DNA of 64,000 bases. Source: Asaia bogorensis. Its GTDB lineage: Bacteria > Pseudomonadota > Alphaproteobacteria > CACIAM-22H2. Below are positions 53,771 through 63,770 of the stretch, one piece after another. Within the stretch, counting starts at the first letter, position 1. Each line of letters opens with the position of its first letter. Both the position numbers and the translations under genes were made by a program. The DNA lies in assembly GCA_945901855.1 (NCBI GenBank), contig CAMDLT010000008.1:1-64000 (forward strand), given 5' to 3'. Below the pieces are notes generated by a model. The model was not told the origin of the DNA and searched no databases. It saw only the letters and a list, made by a program, of their open reading frames with translations.

Positions 53771-54943
53771 TTATTTGTAAGGATCGGCCGCGTCGCGCAG
53801 CCCGTCGCCGAGGAAGTTGAACGCCAGCACCGTCGCGATCACGGGCAGCACGGGCAGCAGCAGCCACGGATAGAGCGCCACCACGTTGATGTTCTGCGCC
53901 TCGGTCAGCAGCACGCCCCACGAGGTGATCGGCGGGCGCAGGCCGAGCCCCAAAAAGCTCAGTGCCGTTTCGCCCAGAATCATCGTCGGGATCGCAAGCG
54001 TGGCCGAGGCGATCAGATGGCTCATAAAACTCGGCACCAGATGGCGGAAGATCACGCGCTTGGGCGAAGCGCCCATCAGGTTGGCGGCCGTGCAGAAATC
54101 CTCTTCGCGCAGCGACAGCAATTTCGAGCGCACCGCGCGCCCAAGGCCGGTCCAGCCGATCATGCCCAAAATCAGCGTGATGCCGAAATAGATGTAAAGC
54201 GGGCTCCACGATACCGGCAGCGACGCCGACAGCGCCATCCATAGCGGCAGTTCCGGAAACGAGCGGATGATTTCGATGATGCGCTGGATCACCATGTCGA
54301 CCCAGCCGCCGTAATAGCCCGCCAAGCCGCCGAGCACGATGCCCAGGACGAACTTGATCGTAACGCCGATCAGCCCGATGGTCAGCGAGATGCGCGTCCC
54401 GTAGGCAAGGCGGCTGAAGACGTCGCGCCCGAGCCGGTCGGTGCCGAAAAAGAAAAACGTGCCGCCCTCGGCCGGGCACACGAAATGGAAATTGCCCGCA
54501 ACCAGCCCCATCCATTCGTAAGAATCGCCACGGCAAAAAAACCGCAGCGGCTGGACCTTGTCGGGATTGGGCGCGTAGTTGCGCTTCAGCGTGTCCATGT
54601 CGAGCGAATAGTCGAGCCCGTAGACGAAGGGGCCGACGAACTTCCCCTCATGGAACAGATGCACGGCTTGCGGCGGCGCGTAGACGAACTCGATATTGCG
54701 CGTGGCGCTCGCATAGGGCGCGATCATTTCGCTGACAAAAATCGAGGCGTACATGACCAGCAAAAACACGCCCGACCACACCGCCAGCCGATGGCGCTTC
54801 AGCTTCCACCACATCAGCCGCCATTGCGTGGCCATGTAGTAGGTTTCGAGCTTGGGATCGAGCTTCTCGCCATCGGCCGGGTCGAACGGCTCGCGGCGTA
54901 CGTAATGGGGCAGTTTGTCGTCTTGCGGGAGGCTCGCGGTCAT
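53771..54943 (-). CDS. Peptide-type ABC transporter permease 2 (OppC/YejE-like)
   Basis: 390 residues. A TM segment after about 55 residues, a long periplasmic loop of about 110 residues, then a DppC/OppC-type membrane domain with FGTDRLGRDVFSRLAYGTRI and the ATPase-contacting EAA region AANLMGASPKRVIFRHL. ATG 54943 overlaps the stop of permease 1 (ATGA). Partner of the ATPase and binding protein in the same operon; probably imports short peptides or peptide-like molecules. Last gene of the operon. Confidence 0.92.
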   Translation of the reverse strand: MTASLPQDDKLPHYVRREPFDPADGEKLDPKLETYYMATQWRLMWWKLKRHRLAVWSGVFLLVMYASIFVSEMIAPYASATRNIEFVYAPPQAVHLFHEGKFVGPFVYGLDYSLDMDTLKRNYAPNPDKVQPLRFFCRGDSYEWMGLVAGNFHFVCPAEGGTFFFFGTDRLGRDVFSRLAYGTRISLTIGLIGVTIKFVLGIVLGGLAGYYGGWVDMVIQRIIEIIRSFPELPLWMALSASLPVSWSPLYIYFGITLILGMIGWTGLGRAVRSKLLSLREEDFCTAANLMGASPKRVIFRHLVPSFMSHLIASATLAIPTMILGETALSFLGLGLRPPITSWGVLLTEAQNINVVALYPWLLLPVLPVIATVLAFNFLGDGLRDAADPYK

Positions 54944-55938
54944 TTCGTTGCCCCCCCATGCAGGCGAATGCGCGGATCGAGCGCGGCAAGGGCAAGGTCC
55001 GACAAGAACACGCCCACCACGATCAGCACCGCTTCGATCATCAGGAACGAGCCTGCCAGATACATGTCCTGGCTGCGCAAAGCGGCCAACAGCATCGGCC
55101 CGTTGGTCGGCAGCGACATCACGACCGACACGATGGCCGCGCCCGAAATCATGTGCGGCAGCAGATCGCCGATATCGGAAATGAAGGGATTGAGCGACAT
55201 GCGCAGCGGGTATTTCAGCAACGCCCGGCGCGGCGGCAAGCCCTTGGCTTTGGCCGTGACGTAATACTGCTTTTGCAGCTCGTCGAGCAGGTTGGCGCGC
55301 AGGCGCCGGATCATCGCAGCCGTCCCGGAGGTGCCGATGACGATCACCGGGATCCACAGATGCTCGAGGATCGAGACGAACTTGCCCCACGACATCGGCG
55401 CGTCGATGTATTCGGCATCCATCAATCCGCCGATCGAGGTGCCGAAAAATACGTTAGCAAGATAGAGCATCACCAGCGCCAGCAAAAACGACGGCGTCGC
55501 GAGTCCCAAAAACCCGAGCAGCGTCAGGCCGTAATCGCCCCACGAATACTGGTGCGTGGCCGAGTAGATGCCGATCGGGAACGCGACCGCGTAGGTGAAA
55601 AGCACCGTCACGAACGCGATCAGAAAGCTCAGCGCCAGCCGGTCGCCGATCACGGCGCTGACCGGCAGATTATATTCGAACGACCAGCCAAGATCGCCTT
55701 GCAGCAACCCGAACAGCCAGTGGAAATACTGTTCGACCGGCGTGCGGTCGAGCCCGTATTGCTGGCGCAGAAAATCGATGCGCTCCAGGCTCGCGGCTTC
55801 GCCTTGCGACTGCAACTCTGCGATCAGCGTCGACAGGTAGTCGCCCGGCGGCAACTGGATGATCGTGAACACGATCGCGCTGATCGCCAGCAGCGTCGGC
55901 ACCATGACCAAAATGCGGCGCATCAAATACTGGAACAT
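54940..55938 (-). CDS. Peptide-type ABC transporter permease 1 (OppB/YejB-like)
   Basis: 332 residues. Begins MFQYLMRRILVMVPTLLAIS with six predicted TM helices, the IQLPPGDY and GDLGWSF motifs after helix 1, and the EAA-like region AKAKGLPPRRALLKYPLR. It forms the heterodimeric channel with permease 2. Follows the binding-protein gene by 2 bases and overlaps permease 2 by ATGA. Confidence 0.93.
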   Translation of the reverse strand: MFQYLMRRILVMVPTLLAISAIVFTIIQLPPGDYLSTLIAELQSQGEAASLERIDFLRQQYGLDRTPVEQYFHWLFGLLQGDLGWSFEYNLPVSAVIGDRLALSFLIAFVTVLFTYAVAFPIGIYSATHQYSWGDYGLTLLGFLGLATPSFLLALVMLYLANVFFGTSIGGLMDAEYIDAPMSWGKFVSILEHLWIPVIVIGTSGTAAMIRRLRANLLDELQKQYYVTAKAKGLPPRRALLKYPLRMSLNPFISDIGDLLPHMISGAAIVSVVMSLPTNGPMLLAALRSQDMYLAGSFLMIEAVLIVVGVFLSDLALAALDPRIRLHGGATK

Positions 55939-55940
55939 GG

Positions 55941-57839
55941 CTATTTGCGGGCCTCGCCGTCGAACCAGAACGTATCCATGCGATGCATGCCGAAAAAGGC
56001 GCCCGGATCCCAGTTCCACACCGCTTCGCCCGGCACGTTGCGCAAGCGGCGCGAGACGACCACGGGCTGGCGCACATTGGCAACCACGCCGATGCTCCAC
56101 ACATTCTGTGCGTGGTTGTCGAGCATGCGTTGCCAGATGCGCGCGCGTTCCGCCCGGTCGCCGGACGCGCGCCAGGCTTCGTTCAGCGCAAAAAGTTCCT
56201 TGGCGGCGTCCATATCGACGGGCTCGCCCGCCGTGCCGCCGGTTTCCAGATGCTGGCCCCATTTGGGCCATTGCAGATGCTGCTGGGAAACGGGCGCCAG
56301 TTCTTCGGGCGAAAAATCGGCGGTCGCCAGGCCGTTTTCCAGCCCGAACCACACGCTCATTTTGGTCTCGCCCGAGAAAATGCGATTGCGGAAAATCTCG
56401 CGCTGCTGCGGACGCGAATAGAGTTTGACGCCCGCCGCCAGCCACGAATCGTGGATAAGCTCCAGCACGTCGATCTGTTCGCTGTCTTCGCCCGCCGTCT
56501 CGACCACGATTTCGAGCGGTTTGCCGTCGGGCAGCAGGCGCACGCCGCGCGCATCGCGTTTGGTAAGGCCGATCTCGTCGAGCAGCCGATTGGCTTGCGC
56601 CAGATCGAAGCCGCTCCATGCGTTGCGATAGCGCGCTTGGTAAAGCGGGCTCGCGGGCAGCAGCGTGTTGGCGCCTTCGACCGCGAGGCCGAAATAGACG
56701 ACCTGGTTGACCTCGCGCCGATTGATCGCGAGCGACAGCGCGCGCCGGAAGCGCACGTCGCGCAGCAAACTGCGCCACATCGGGTCGCTCGCGTTCAAAT
56801 TGGGATAGAGCGCGATATGCGCGCCCTTGGCCGTGTTCCACAGGCGCGCCTCGAAATCGTTGCGTTTGCCCGCTTGGCGCAAAAACGTGTAGTTCGCGAA
56901 GGTGAGGCCGCGCGCCTGCAAATCGCTCTCGCCCGATCCCGTTTTGGCGGCCAAAATCTTGCTGTCCGCGACGTTCATGATCAGCCGGTCCACATACGGC
57001 AACTGGCGGCCGTTTTCGTCGATGCGGTGGTAGAACGGATTGCGCTCGAACACAAAACGGTCGGCGGGTGCGCGCGTGCGCACGACCCATGGATCGAGCG
57101 TGGGCAGATCGGGATTGTCGTTGCGGTTGAGATTGTCGAGCCGATTGTGGAGCTGCGCCCAATTGCGCGCATTGGCCCGCCGCGCGCTCTGCGCCAGCGC
57201 GGTTGCGTCGGCGTAATGGGCGTGGAAAGCGCGCATGTAATGGGCAGGGCGGTACAGCACGAGCGGCGTCGGCCCCGCGAGCGCCGAAACGAAGCCGGGA
57301 TTGGGCGCATGCCATTCGTAGACGACGGTCGCAGCGTCGGGATACGAAACCTTGGGCAGTTTGCCGTCGACGGTCAGGCGCTTTTCGGGTCCCGTCGGCG
57401 ACAGATCTTTGTTGTTGGCAACGTCTTCCCAGAAATAGCGGAAATCTTCGGACGTGAACGGCTTGCCGTCCGACCAGCGATGGCCGGGGCGCAGGCGCAT
57501 CGTGAAAATGCGGTCCTCGACGATGTCGAGCGCTTCGAGCAGATCGGGCGCAAGCTTCAGATCGGCATCGAACCCGACCAGCCGCGCGTAGCTGAAGACC
57601 GACATGATGCGCACGTCCTGGGCGCGGCCCGCCAGCATGCGAAGCTCCCCGCCATGGCGGCCGGGCTCCCAATCTTCGCGCGCGAGCTTGGTTGCCAGCG
57701 GCGCTGCGGGCAAACGCTCGGCGACCGGCGGCAGCTTGCCCGCCGCAACGTCGCCAGCAAGCGACGGCGTTTCGACAAACGCCGCGTTGGCGGCCGTGCT
57801 TGCCAGCAGCAGAAAGGCGAGGGCCAGCGCGCGCTTCAT
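55941..57839 (-). CDS. Solute-binding protein family 5 (peptide-type ABC transporter)
   Basis: 632 residues. Signal peptide 1-22 (RALALAFLLLASTAANA), then an SBP_bac_5 fold with PDLLEALDIVEDRIFTMRL, WSDGKPFTSEDFRYFWEDV and VRFRRALSLAINRREVNQVV motifs. It captures the ligand in the periplasm and hands it to the permeases. It resembles the YejA/HbpA-like larger binding proteins; ligand not identifiable. ATG 57839 overlaps the ATPase stop (ATGA). Confidence 0.92.
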   Translation of the reverse strand: MKRALALAFLLLASTAANAAFVETPSLAGDVAAGKLPPVAERLPAAPLATKLAREDWEPGRHGGELRMLAGRAQDVRIMSVFSYARLVGFDADLKLAPDLLEALDIVEDRIFTMRLRPGHRWSDGKPFTSEDFRYFWEDVANNKDLSPTGPEKRLTVDGKLPKVSYPDAATVVYEWHAPNPGFVSALAGPTPLVLYRPAHYMRAFHAHYADATALAQSARRANARNWAQLHNRLDNLNRNDNPDLPTLDPWVVRTRAPADRFVFERNPFYHRIDENGRQLPYVDRLIMNVADSKILAAKTGSGESDLQARGLTFANYTFLRQAGKRNDFEARLWNTAKGAHIALYPNLNASDPMWRSLLRDVRFRRALSLAINRREVNQVVYFGLAVEGANTLLPASPLYQARYRNAWSGFDLAQANRLLDEIGLTKRDARGVRLLPDGKPLEIVVETAGEDSEQIDVLELIHDSWLAAGVKLYSRPQQREIFRNRIFSGETKMSVWFGLENGLATADFSPEELAPVSQQHLQWPKWGQHLETGGTAGEPVDMDAAKELFALNEAWRASGDRAERARIWQRMLDNHAQNVWSIGVVANVRQPVVVSRRLRNVPGEAVWNWDPGAFFGMHRMDTFWFDGEARK

Positions 57840-59758
57840 GCCGGTATCCTCGGCCGCGCGAAACGGCGCAATTCGTCGTGCGCGCTGCCGCGCTGGGCAC
57901 GCACCAAATGCCCGTGCCCAAGGTCGATCAACGTGGCGTCGCTTGTCGCGTCGATCGTGAACGGGGCGGGCCACAAAGCGGGCACCGAGGCGCGGCCTTC
58001 CATCAGCGCCGCCAGATCGAGCGGCTGGTCGATATTGGGCTCGGGCACGGCCGAGAGCAGCGCTTGCGTATAGGGATGGATCGGTTCTTGGAACAGGCGT
58101 TGGCGCGGCGCCACCTCGACCAGGCGGCCTGCGCACATCACGGCGATGCGGTCGGCCATGTAGTCGACGACGGCCAGATTGTGGCTCACGAAAATGTAGG
58201 TGAGGCCGAGCGCCTTCTTGAGATCCTGCAGCAGATTGAGCACCTGCGCTTGGATCGACACGTCGAGCGCCGATACGGGCTCGTCGAGCAGCAGCAATTT
58301 GGGACCGAGGGCGAGCGCGCGCGCGATGCCGATACGCTGGCGCTGGCCGCCCGAAAACGAATGCGGGTAGCGGTTGAGCGCGCGGTCGTCGAGCCCGACG
58401 ACGCGCAAAAGCTCGCTCACCGTCAAGCGCCGACCTTTTTCGTCGCCGATTTCGTGGATCACCAGCGGTTCGGCGACGATGTCGCCCACCGTCATGCGCG
58501 GATTGAGCGAGCCGAACGGATCCTGGAAAACGAACTGCACTTGGCGGCGATATTCGAACAGGGCCGCATCCTGCAGCTCGTGCACATTGCGCCCGTCAAA
58601 TTCGACCGTTCCGGAATCGGGCGTCAGCGCGCGCATGATCATCTTCGAAACGGTCGTCTTGCCGCAGCCCGACTCGCCGACCAGCCCCAGGCATTCGCCG
58701 GGCAGCACGTCGAAGCTGACATCGTCGACGGCGAGCACCGATTGCGGCGCGCCTGCGCCAAGGAACCCGGATTTGCGGATCGCGTAGGTCTTGCGCAGAT
58801 TTTTGACCGACAGAAGCGGCCGGCGCTGCTCGCCTGCGTCCGGCAGCGGGCCTGCGGTCTTTTCGCGCCGCTCGGGCGGCGCGTTGCGTCGGCGCACCAT
58901 CTCGCCCAGATCGCTTTTGATGGCGCGCAACGGCACGAGCTTTTCGCCCGGTTTCATGTTGAAGCGCGGCACCGCGTTCAGCAGCGCCTTCAAATAGGGA
59001 TGTTCGGGGCGCCGGAAGATGTCCTCGCGCATGCCCGCTTCCATCACGCGGCCGCGATACATCACGACCACTTCGTCGGCCATGTTCGCGACCACGCCCA
59101 GATCGTGCGTGATCAGCAAAATCGCCATGCCCAGATCGCGCTGCAGATCCTTGAGCAGTTTCAAGATCTGCGCCTGGATCGTCACGTCGAGCGCCGTGGT
59201 CGGTTCGTCCGCGATCAGCAAAGCGGGCCGGCACACGAGCGCCATGGCGATCATCGCGCGCTGGCGCAACCCGCCCGACAATTCGAACGGATAGGTTTCG
59301 AGGGCTTTTTTGGGATTGGGGAAGCCCACGCGCGCGAGCATGTCCTGGGCGAGGTCGAGGGCCGCCTTTTCGTCTTTTGTCTGGTGCAGGCGCACGGCCT
59401 CGGAAATCTGGTCGCCGACCGTGTGCAGCGGCGAGAGCGACGTCATCGGTTCCTGGAAGATGATCGAGATGCGCCCGCCGCGCAGCTTGCGATAGCCGGG
59501 CCCGTCGCTGTCGAGCGTTGCGAGATCGGTCGTGGTGCCGCGGTCGTTGAACAGGATGCTGCCGCGCGCGATGCGGCCCGCTTTGGGCAAGATGCCCATC
59601 ACGCATTGGCTGATGACGGTCTTGCCCGAACCCGATTCGCCGACGATCGCGACCGTCGAGCCCGGCCGCACGCGAAAATCCACGCCGTCGACGGCCTTGA
59701 TGTGCGTGTTGTGCACGCGAAACTCGATCGCCAGGTCGCGAACTTCGAGCAGATTCAC
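57836..59758 (-). CDS. Dual-domain ABC transporter ATPase (OppD-OppF fusion type)
   Basis: 640 residues with a GTG start at 59758 (GTGA overlap with the upstream gene). Two complete ATPase cassettes: Walker A GESGSGKT at 40-47 with signature LSGGLRQR and DEPTTALD; then GESGCGKT with FSGGQRQR and DEPVSALD. Oligopeptide-domain tails ([28 protein letters not shown]) follow each. It powers the two permeases. A start at 59950 would overlap the preceding gene and is not credible. Confidence 0.94.
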   Translation of the reverse strand: MNLLEVRDLAIEFRVHNTHIKAVDGVDFRVRPGSTVAIVGESGSGKTVISQCVMGILPKAGRIARGSILFNDRGTTTDLATLDSDGPGYRKLRGGRISIIFQEPMTSLSPLHTVGDQISEAVRLHQTKDEKAALDLAQDMLARVGFPNPKKALETYPFELSGGLRQRAMIAMALVCRPALLIADEPTTALDVTIQAQILKLLKDLQRDLGMAILLITHDLGVVANMADEVVVMYRGRVMEAGMREDIFRRPEHPYLKALLNAVPRFNMKPGEKLVPLRAIKSDLGEMVRRRNAPPERREKTAGPLPDAGEQRRPLLSVKNLRKTYAIRKSGFLGAGAPQSVLAVDDVSFDVLPGECLGLVGESGCGKTTVSKMIMRALTPDSGTVEFDGRNVHELQDAALFEYRRQVQFVFQDPFGSLNPRMTVGDIVAEPLVIHEIGDEKGRRLTVSELLRVVGLDDRALNRYPHSFSGGQRQRIGIARALALGPKLLLLDEPVSALDVSIQAQVLNLLQDLKKALGLTYIFVSHNLAVVDYMADRIAVMCAGRLVEVAPRQRLFQEPIHPYTQALLSAVPEPNIDQPLDLAALMEGRASVPALWPAPFTIDATSDATLIDLGHGHLVRAQRGSAHDELRRFARPRIPA

Positions 59759-60261
59759 GCCTGCACCGTGTCGCTCGCGGGCGGCAGACGGATGCCAAGC
59801 GCCGCCAAATTCGCATGCGTCGCAGGGTCGATAGGCAGGCCCAGGGCTTGGGCAGCCTTGGCCGCGCGCGCCGCCAGGGCCGCAAAATTCTCGGCGCCCG
59901 AATCGGCTTTCGCCGTCGTGCGGTCGCTGCGAATCGTCAGTTGCATCCAACCCCCCGTGCGGTCGCGGTTGGTGGCGTAGAACGCGACCTTCAGCGACCG
60001 AACCTCATCCCAGCGCAGACTAGCGTGCGTCGTACGCGAAAGCGAGAGACCCGTCTCGTCCCAGGCGATGCGGGTTTGTTGGCGCTGCCAGGTGCGAACG
60101 GCGAAGGCCACGAACAGCAAACACAACGGCACCAGAATCCAGTGCGCGAAGCTCCAAGTCCCCAACGACAGGGCCGGACCGCCGGTGAACGCGATGCCGA
60201 CCAATGCGCGCGCATAGTCGCCGAGCACGGCTTTGGGCGGATAAAAAAGCTGCTCTGTCAT
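59755..60261 (-). CDS. Hypothetical membrane protein with PH-like domain
   Basis: 168 residues. Two TM helices (about 15-32 and 36-55) and a small beta-rich C-terminal region (TRIAWDETGLSLSRTTHASLRWDEV) that recalls bacterial PH-like domains. Function unknown. It is coupled to the deacetylase gene (ATGA) and to the ABC ATPase gene (GTGA), so its product is probably needed with the transporter or the glycan enzymes. Confidence 0.78.
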   Translation of the reverse strand: MTEQLFYPPKAVLGDYARALVGIAFTGGPALSLGTWSFAHWILVPLCLLFVAFAVRTWQRQQTRIAWDETGLSLSRTTHASLRWDEVRSLKVAFYATNRDRTGGWMQLTIRSDRTTAKADSGAENFAALAARAAKAAQALGLPIDPATHANLAALGIRLPPASDTVQA

Positions 60262-61025
60262 GCGGGCGTTGCAAAAATTTCAAGCGGATCGGCAAAGCGC
60301 GCGGCGCGATGCGTGCCTAACGCGACGAACAGTTTGGCCAAGAACGCCCAGGCCGCCTCGTCGTGCGCCAAATGGTGCGTCAGCAGGCCGGTCGGCTCGT
60401 CCGCATCGACGCGCCCGGCCAGCCGCGCTTGCAGATGCGCAACCAGCGCGCCCAAACATTGGCGCTCGCCCGCGAACAAGCGCGTGCGCCAATCCATGAT
60501 GTCGAGATGCGTATTGGTTTGCGCGATGCCCAATGGCACGCGCTTGCGCGCATTGAAGGTCGACAGGCCCCGCAGCCCCGCCCCGCGCAACCCCGCCGCC
60601 ACTTCGGGCGCAATGCGATTATGCGGCGGCACCAGCATTGCCAGCATGTCGGGGAACAGCGCGCGCAAAGCCATATGCCCGCGCGCCAGTTCGCCCAGCA
60701 CGTAGGCTGTCGGGCGATGGGCGCCAAGCTCGGCCTTGGGGGCGCCAAGCGGGGCGTGGTTCCAATGGTTCCAGCCATGCTGGCAGACGCGCACATGGCG
60801 CGCGCGCAAAAGCCGTTCTGCCAGCGCCGGTACGGCACGCGCCGGGATTACTGCGATCGCGATCGGCACGTCGGGCGCCACGGTCAGCAGCCGGTCGAGC
60901 GCTGCGGTCGGATGCGTTGCATCGTCGTCGCGCCACCACAGGCTCGCCGTTTTGCCCGCCGCTGCAAACCCGTCGAGGGCGGTCTTCAAATCGGCCCAAT
61001 CGGCCAAGGGTGCAGTTACAGCCAT
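60258..61025 (-). CDS. Polysaccharide deacetylase-like protein
   Basis: 255 residues. NodB-type zinc motifs: WWRDDDA with the catalytic Asp pair, HVRVCQHGWNHWNH with two His, and the VPPHNRIAPEV segment typical of a carbohydrate-esterase 4-like family. Predicted to remove N- or O-acetyl groups from a glycan. ATG 61025 overlaps the upstream glycosyltransferase stop by 10 bases. Lack of a signal peptide suggests cytoplasmic action on a precursor. Confidence 0.83.
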   Translation of the reverse strand: MAVTAPLADWADLKTALDGFAAAGKTASLWWRDDDATHPTAALDRLLTVAPDVPIAIAVIPARAVPALAERLLRARHVRVCQHGWNHWNHAPLGAPKAELGAHRPTAYVLGELARGHMALRALFPDMLAMLVPPHNRIAPEVAAGLRGAGLRGLSTFNARKRVPLGIAQTNTHLDIMDWRTRLFAGERQCLGALVAHLQARLAGRVDADEPTGLLTHHLAHDEAAWAFLAKLFVALGTHRAARFADPLEIFATPA

Positions 61026-62086
61026 TGCGCAGCAAGTTTTGCGGCAATGGCGGCGCCTGCGCAAGAAATGTCGTGGGGGGCTGGCGCTTTGGCGGCGTCG
61101 ATCGCGTCGTCGAGGGTTTGGTCGGTGCCCAAAACCGCAGCCAAACCGCGCCGCTTGAAAGCAGTGGCGCGAATCGTCTGTTCGCGCTCGTTGCCCGCCG
61201 CAAACGGCACCAAAATCGCCGGGCAGCGCGCTTGCAGCAGATCGACGCAGGTATTGTAGCCGGCTTGGCTGATCGACAGGCGCGCGTGGCGCAGCAAATC
61301 GGCAAAATCCGGCCGGTTATGTTCGATCGCGACAAACCGATTGTCGCAGGCCCGCAGGGGACCCGCATTGCCCACCCGTATGCGCCAGCGCTCGCGCGCA
61401 TGGGCGCGCCGCGCGGCGCACGCAAGCGCCCTATCGAGCAAAGCAGCCCCCGCCGCCCCGCCGCCAACCGATACGACAATTTCGTCGCGTCCGGTTGCAG
61501 GCGTTGCGCCAGGCGATGCGACGTAGCCCGTATAGACGAGCTTGCCTGCCAACGCCGCCGCCTCGGGCCAGCTTGTTTCCAGGGGCAGAAAATCGCGATC
61601 GCCATGCACCAGAATCGCGGCATACCGTCCGGCCGCCTCGATCCGTTTGGCGGCTTTGCGGTCGTCGGCCGGGCGCTGCAGCACGTCGCGCACCGATCCT
61701 AGGACCGGAATCGACGCGGCTTTTGCCAGCAGCGCTTCAAGTTCGAACGCCAGCATGCCCCGCCCGAACGGATAAAGTTCGACGATCAGCAGATCGGGAT
61801 CGACACGCTCGAACAGCTCCAGCGTGGCGCTGGCGCGTACGCCGCGCCATGCATCGTCGATCGCCCGGCCGTGCTCGTCGCGCAAATCCTTGAAGCTTGC
61901 ATCGGCCGCGCGCAGCCACGGCAGCTGTACAAGGTGCGCGCGCCCGTGCGCCAGCCCCAGCGGCGCGCCGCCCGAGGCCAGCGTCGTGTCGTGGCCCGCA
62001 TCCGCGAGCGCGGCGGCAAGGGCCGCCATGCGATGCGCATGGCCCGAGCCCAGCAGATGCTGGACATGGATCAGGACCTTTGCCAT
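61016..62086 (-). CDS. MurG-like glycosyltransferase (COG4671 type)
   Basis: 356 residues, GT-B fold. N-terminal MAKVLIHVQHLLGSGHAHRM and VVSVGGGAAGAALLDRAL are the hallmarks of the COG4671 predicted glycosyltransferases; the acceptor-side ISQAGYNTCVDLLQARCPAILVPF motif with Gln/Gly resembles MurG/UDP-sugar sites. The product is unknown. It overlaps the phosphatase upstream by 16 bases. Confidence 0.88.
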   Translation of the reverse strand: MAKVLIHVQHLLGSGHAHRMAALAAALADAGHDTTLASGGAPLGLAHGRAHLVQLPWLRAADASFKDLRDEHGRAIDDAWRGVRASATLELFERVDPDLLIVELYPFGRGMLAFELEALLAKAASIPVLGSVRDVLQRPADDRKAAKRIEAAGRYAAILVHGDRDFLPLETSWPEAAALAGKLVYTGYVASPGATPATGRDEIVVSVGGGAAGAALLDRALACAARRAHARERWRIRVGNAGPLRACDNRFVAIEHNRPDFADLLRHARLSISQAGYNTCVDLLQARCPAILVPFAAGNEREQTIRATAFKRRGLAAVLGTDQTLDDAIDAAKAPAPHDISCAGAAIAAKLAAQWL

Positions 62087-62682
62087 CGCCGCTTGAGCGC
62101 CAGGTTCAGCGCTTCGACATGCGGCGTGCCGTCGGCGTCGAGCGCAAACAGATGCAGCGAATAGAGATCGAGTTTTTCGGGCGGCGGGCCGGTCATGTCC
62201 CAGTTGCGCGCATGCGCATAGACCGCGCGGAACACGCCGCGATGCGTAACGCAGATCGTGTCGCGCCCGTCGGCGGCAATCTCGGCCAGCAGGGGCAGAA
62301 CGCGCGCCTGCACCATGCGCGGCGATTCGCCGCCCGGCGGCAGAAAATCGAGGCCGCGCTTTTCATTTTCCGCAAAATCGAAATTGTGCGACAGGCGCAG
62401 CTCTTCGATCGTGCGGCCTTCGAATTCGCCCCAATCCATTTCGACCAAGCGCGGGTCGGTCTCGACCTCAAGCCCCAATATCTGCGCGGTTTGGCGGCAG
62501 CGCAGCAACGGCGAGCACAAGGCGCGGAAATGCGCGAACTCGTAGGGCAAGCGGCGCTCTTCCAGAAAATGCTGCGAGCGCGGCGTGATTTCGATGTCGG
62601 CGCGCCCTTGCAGGCGCCGTGCCCCGTTCCACGCGGTGGGCCCATGGCGCATGAAGGCGACTTGGGTGCGTTTGGCGGTCAT
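62071..62682 (-). CDS. Histidine phosphatase family protein
   Basis: 203 residues. RHGPTAWN (residues 12-19) with the phospho-acceptor His, LQGRADIEITPRSQ, SPLLRCRQTAQ and CVTHRGVFRAVYAHAR with the second His. The family often dephosphorylates sugar phosphates; in this operon a sugar or polyprenyl phosphate is plausible. ATG 62682 overlaps the GT4 stop (ATGA). Confidence 0.9.
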   Translation of the reverse strand: MTAKRTQVAFMRHGPTAWNGARRLQGRADIEITPRSQHFLEERRLPYEFAHFRALCSPLLRCRQTAQILGLEVETDPRLVEMDWGEFEGRTIEELRLSHNFDFAENEKRGLDFLPPGGESPRMVQARVLPLLAEIAADGRDTICVTHRGVFRAVYAHARNWDMTGPPPEKLDLYSLHLFALDADGTPHVEALNLALKRRWQRS

Positions 62683-63770
62683 GCCGCGCGCCGCAAAACG
62701 CGGTCGAACAACGCCGCTGCAGCCGGCAGATCGTGGACCGCGCGCACTTTGGCAAAGGCGGCCGCACCCATGCGCGCGCGCAGGGCCGGATCACCGCCAA
62801 GCGCCGCAAGCGCAGCGCCGAACGCGGCCGCGTCGCCCGGCGGCGTCAGCAAGCCGGTCGCACCGTCGGCAACGATGGCGGCCACGCCCGGCATGGCACC
62901 GGCCACCACGGGCAGACCGCTGGCCTGCGCCTCCAAAATCGCCATGCCAAACGCCTCGCCGATGGCGGGCCAGACATAGACGTCGCTATCGGCCAAAGCG
63001 GCGGCAATTTGCGCGCTGTCGGCCAATCCGGCGAACGCCACGCGCGGACCCAGCCCCGCAAAAGCGGCTTCGATGGCGGGCCGCGCCGGTCCGTCGCCCA
63101 CAATCGTCAGACGCCAGGGTTGCACCAGATTGCCGAGCGCTTGGGCCAGAATCTCGTACGAGCGCTGTTTGTCGCCGCTGCGCATCATGCCGATCGCAAG
63201 CAGGCGCAGGGGCTGTTGGTAGCTCAAAGCGGTCTGGGCATAGTGCGCGGCTTCCAGAAACGGCGGTTGCAAATAGTGTGCGGTCGCAGGCGCACGAAAG
63301 GCATCGATCGCGCGCGCATCGCCTGGATTGAGCGACACGATCGTCGTCGCTTGGGCAAGTGCGGCCAGCGTGGCGCGATGGCCGATATCCCATGCACCGC
63401 CCGCCCGTTTGTTGGCGATCGACGCTTCGACGACCACATAGGGAATGCCAAGCCCGCGCGCCACCGCCGGCCCCAGATGGTCGGGCGCTTTGTAATAAAG
63501 ATGGTAGGTGAGCCACGCTTGCGGGCGCTGACTTACCGGGCGCGCCAGATAGCGGCGCAGCAGCCGCTCGGCCAGCCGCGCCCCCAGCAAGGCCAGCCGC
63601 AATTGGCGCAAGCGATTGCCGCTGGCATCGCGGCTGCGAAAGCGCGCCGCCCATTCCACCCGATGGCCGCCTTGTTGGAGAGCCTGCGCGATCAGCCGGG
63701 CCATGCGGCGATCGCCGGAGGGCACCGGATCGTCGGGCGGCTTCAAGGGGGCATAGGCTGCGACAAGCAT
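62679..63770 (-). CDS. GT4-family glycosyltransferase
   Basis: 363 residues. GT-B fold with N-terminal MLVAAYAPLKPPDDPVPSGDR, a Rossmann C-domain with LTIVGDGPARPAIEAAF and the EX7E-type motif GEAFGMAILEAQASGLPVVA. The nucleotide-sugar donor is unknown. ATG 63770 is used since it gives the family N-terminus; it overlaps the upstream glycosyltransferase by 28 bases. Confidence 0.88.
   Translation of the reverse strand: MLVAAYAPLKPPDDPVPSGDRRMARLIAQALQQGGHRVEWAARFRSRDASGNRLRQLRLALLGARLAERLLRRYLARPVSQRPQAWLTYHLYYKAPDHLGPAVARGLGIPYVVVEASIANKRAGGAWDIGHRATLAALAQATTIVSLNPGDARAIDAFRAPATAHYLQPPFLEAAHYAQTALSYQQPLRLLAIGMMRSGDKQRSYEILAQALGNLVQPWRLTIVGDGPARPAIEAAFAGLGPRVAFAGLADSAQIAAALADSDVYVWPAIGEAFGMAILEAQASGLPVVAGAMPGVAAIVADGATGLLTPPGDAAAFGAALAALGGDPALRARMGAAAFAKVRAVHDLPAAAALFDRVLRRAA

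Noticed and set aside
55983..58073. 696-codon plus-strand frame opposite the solute-binding protein gene
   Set aside because: Antisense to a clear SBP_bac_5 gene; no motif and no ribosome site.
57692..59980. 762-codon plus-strand frame opposite the ABC ATPase gene
   Set aside because: Antisense to a gene with two complete ATPase cassettes; composition is His/Arg-rich and has no domain.
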